Shown here piece by piece: positions 62,301 to 64,000 of a stretch of 64,000 nucleotides of DNA (its first letter is position 1; each line of letters begins with the position of its first letter). Position numbers and translations under genes: made by a program. The DNA comes from Paenibacillus azoreducens (GTDB lineage: Bacteria; Bacillota; Bacilli; Paenibacillales; Paenibacillaceae), in the NCBI RefSeq assembly GCF_021654775.1, contig NZ_AP025343.1, positions 3,129,501 to 3,193,500 on the forward strand. Direction: 5' to 3'. A model generated the notes under the pieces. The model did no database searches and was not told the DNA's origin. It saw only the letters and a list, made by a program, of their open reading frames with translations.

Positions 62301-64000
62301 ATGGCAAAATCAAAGTCAAAAGCTATGCCCGGACTGCCGGCTACAGACGTAGACATTTATTTATTTCATGAAGGAACCTCCTGCCACAGTTACAGAATTT
62401 TAGGCGCCCATCCTGCTGTGGAAGAAGGCGTGGAAGGCGTCCGGTTCAGCGTTTGGGCTCCGCATGCCCGGCATGTCGGTTTGGCCTCCGATTTTAACGG
62501 TTGGAACGGAGCGCAGGATTCACTACATAAGATACCCGATTCGGGCATTTGGACTCGCTTTTTTCCGGGCATAACAGCAGGTACTTTTTACAAATATGAT
62601 ATCGAGGGGCCGCATAGGGAACGTTTTTTGAAAGCCGATCCGTATGCGTTCGAAGCGGAGCTGCGTCCGGCGACGGCATCGGTAGTAGCCGATCTGAACG
62701 GGTATAACTGGCAAGACGCCTCCTGGCAGCGAAAGAAAAAAAGCATAACCGTAAAACCGGTTAATATTTACGAAGTCCACCTCGGAACATGGCGGCAAAA
62801 GAAAGACGGTTCTTTTTATTCTTACCGGGAGCTTGCCGAACTACTTATCCCATATCTAAAAAAGATGAATTACACTCATGTGGAATTTATGCCGCTCGCC
62901 GAGCATCCATATGATTTATCATGGGGTTATCAATGTACGGGGTATTTTGCCGTTACCAGCCGCTTCGGTTCGCCGCGGGATTTTATGTATCTTGTCGATG
63001 CTTGCCATCAGGCGGAGATCGGAGTCATTATGGATTGGGTTCCGGCACATTTTACGAAGGATGCGCACGGCCTGCGCATGTTTGACGGGACGCCCTTATT
63101 CGAATATGCAGATTCGATCAAGGCGGAAAAACCAGGCTGGGGGACACTAAGCTTTGACTATGGCAAACCAGAGGTATGTTCGTTCCTCATATCAAACGCG
63201 ATTTTTTGGCTTGAGATGTTCCACATCGACGGTTTGCGAGTAGACGCGGTCACCAGCATGCTCCGTTTGGATTTTGAGAAAACTGAAGGGGAGTATCATT
63301 TAAACGAGCAGGGTGGTGTGGAAAATCTGGAGGCAATCGATTTCTTGCGGCAGCTTAATGCCGCAGTGTTCAAATATTTTCCGCATACGCTGATGATGGC
63401 TGAGGAATCCAGTGCATGGCCTGGCGTCACAGCGCCTGCTTCAGCAGGCGGGCTTGGTTTTAATTATAAATGGAACATGGGATGGATGAACGATACGCTG
63501 GATTATGTCGGCGCCCCTTTTGAGAAAAGACAGTCGAAGCATCATCACCTTACGTTCCCGATCGCGTATGCCTATTCGGAACAGCATGTCCTTCCACTGA
63601 GCCATGATGAGGTTGTACATGGGAAGAAATCGCTATTAAGCAAAATGCCTGGCGATTATGCGCAGCAGTTTGCCGGGTTAAGAATTCTGCTCGGATATCA
63701 AATGACGCATCCGGGGAAAAAGCTGCTGTTTATGGGCGGCGAATTTGGACAGTTCATTGAATGGCGCGACCAGCATGAGCTGGATTGGCTGCTGCTGGAG
63801 TATGAAAGCCATCGCATGCTGCAAATGTATGCGGCTGACCTGAACCGGTTGTATTTGGAAGAAAAGGCGTTATGGGAACTGGATCATAAACAGGAGGGTT
63901 ATGAGTGGATCACTCCGCATGATTCTGCGCAAAGCGTCATTTCTTACCTCAGAAAAGGGAAAAAGGTAAGCGACACGCTGATCATTATCATTAACTTTCT
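62301..64000 (+). CDS. glgB: Glycogen branching enzyme (5' part)
   Basis: The frame is open to the end of the window (about 566 residues visible). GlgB makes alpha-1,6 branches in glycogen. An N-terminal CBM48 domain (VRFSVWAPHARHVGLASDFNGWN) precedes the GH13 barrel with the nucleophile Asp in GLRVDAVTSML, the acid Glu in MMAEESSAWPGV, and LSHDEVVHGKKSL with the stabilising Asp. VEFMPLAEHPYD and EFGQFIEW are also typical. ATG 62301 follows AGGTGA by 8 bases. It is divergent from glgC with a 196-bp shared upstream region. Confidence 0.95.
   Translation, partial: MAKSKSKAMPGLPATDVDIYLFHEGTSCHSYRILGAHPAVEEGVEGVRFSVWAPHARHVGLASDFNGWNGAQDSLHKIPDSGIWTRFFPGITAGTFYKYDIEGPHRERFLKADPYAFEAELRPATASVVADLNGYNWQDASWQRKKKSITVKPVNIYEVHLGTWRQKKDGSFYSYRELAELLIPYLKKMNYTHVEFMPLAEHPYDLSWGYQCTGYFAVTSRFGSPRDFMYLVDACHQAEIGVIMDWVPAHFTKDAHGLRMFDGTPLFEYADSIKAEKPGWGTLSFDYGKPEVCSFLISNAIFWLEMFHIDGLRVDAVTSMLRLDFEKTEGEYHLNEQGGVENLEAIDFLRQLNAAVFKYFPHTLMMAEESSAWPGVTAPASAGGLGFNYKWNMGWMNDTLDYVGAPFEKRQSKHHHLTFPIAYAYSEQHVLPLSHDEVVHGKKSLLSKMPGDYAQQFAGLRILLGYQMTHPGKKLLFMGGEFGQFIEWRDQHELDWLLLEYESHRMLQMYAADLNRLYLEEKALWELDHKQEGYEWITPHDSAQSVISYLRKGKKVSDTLIIIINF

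Noticed and set aside
1..64000. tRNA, rRNA, insertion sequences and replication origins
   Set aside because: I looked for cloverleaf-like arms, rRNA motifs, transposase domains and DnaA-box clusters and saw none that I can support.

Overview
The window looks like chromosomal DNA of a Paenibacillus-type, spore-forming Firmicute. Support comes from strong AGGAGG-type ribosome sites, frequent TTG/GTG starts, Bacillus-like housekeeping genes (rnz, thyA-dfrA, pdhABCD, thiN, topB, glgCB), a Spo0E-like phosphatase and a peptide-receptor cassette. I see no rRNA, tRNA, CRISPR, transposase or prophage genes. Several families of short palindromic repeats are scattered between genes.

Region by region. 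1-8.6 kb: the 3' end of metH, rnz, a NagD-type HAD phosphatase, an Fpg-like glycosylase overlapping AP endonuclease IV (a base-excision-repair pair), then a tight four-gene operon (cREC receiver, thioredoxin-like, YlmA-like ABC ATPase, FtsJ/RlmM-like methyltransferase). 8.6-19.7 kb: a ten-gene operon for a Tad/type II-like secretion or pilus machine. Its first gene is a Ser/Thr kinase fused to a MinD/CpaE-like domain, preceded by a promoter and a terminator-like leader hairpin. It continues with a CpaB-like SAF protein, two more degenerate MinD-like proteins, a CpaF/TadA ATPase, a large TadB/TadC-like membrane protein and four small membrane-anchored proteins. 19.8-25.2 kb: ThiF/MoeB, an atypical response regulator, an NlpC/P60 hydrolase, thiN, a tyrosine phosphatase and an esterase. 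25.4-34.2 kb: the pyruvate dehydrogenase operon, thyA-dfrA and gltD.

34.4-46.5 kb is an accessory surface-glycan island. It has two unusual secreted or surface protein candidates, one of them built from an 81-bp/27-residue Thr/Ser-rich repeat (14 full units plus a partial one). It also has five glycosyltransferase-type genes (three are GT2 domains fused to TPR-like helices), a TPR-like protein and the frameshifted remnant of a sixth glycosyltransferase. The upstream regions of both surface-protein genes share a 25-bp motif.

46.5-50.5 kb is the most interesting stretch: two paralogous XRE-HTH/TPR regulators of the RRNPP/AloR/AimR type. The first overlaps by ATGA a 37-codon gene for a secreted-peptide precursor ending in SGSVHPW. 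A 54-residue Spo0E-like phosphatase gene sits between the receptors. Both receptor promoters have the same layout (TTTACR, 17 bp, TAAAAT) with the same ATTTAC-N4-ATTTAA direct repeat over the -35 box. I infer a peptide quorum-sensing cassette that may feed into Spo0A control and perhaps into the divergent surface-protein gene.

50.8-64 kb: topoisomerase III, a HAD hydrolase with an ArsR-type regulator, an MFS transporter, an ABC ATPase followed by a lipoprotein and a two-component system, and divergent glgC / glgB (the latter cut by the window end).
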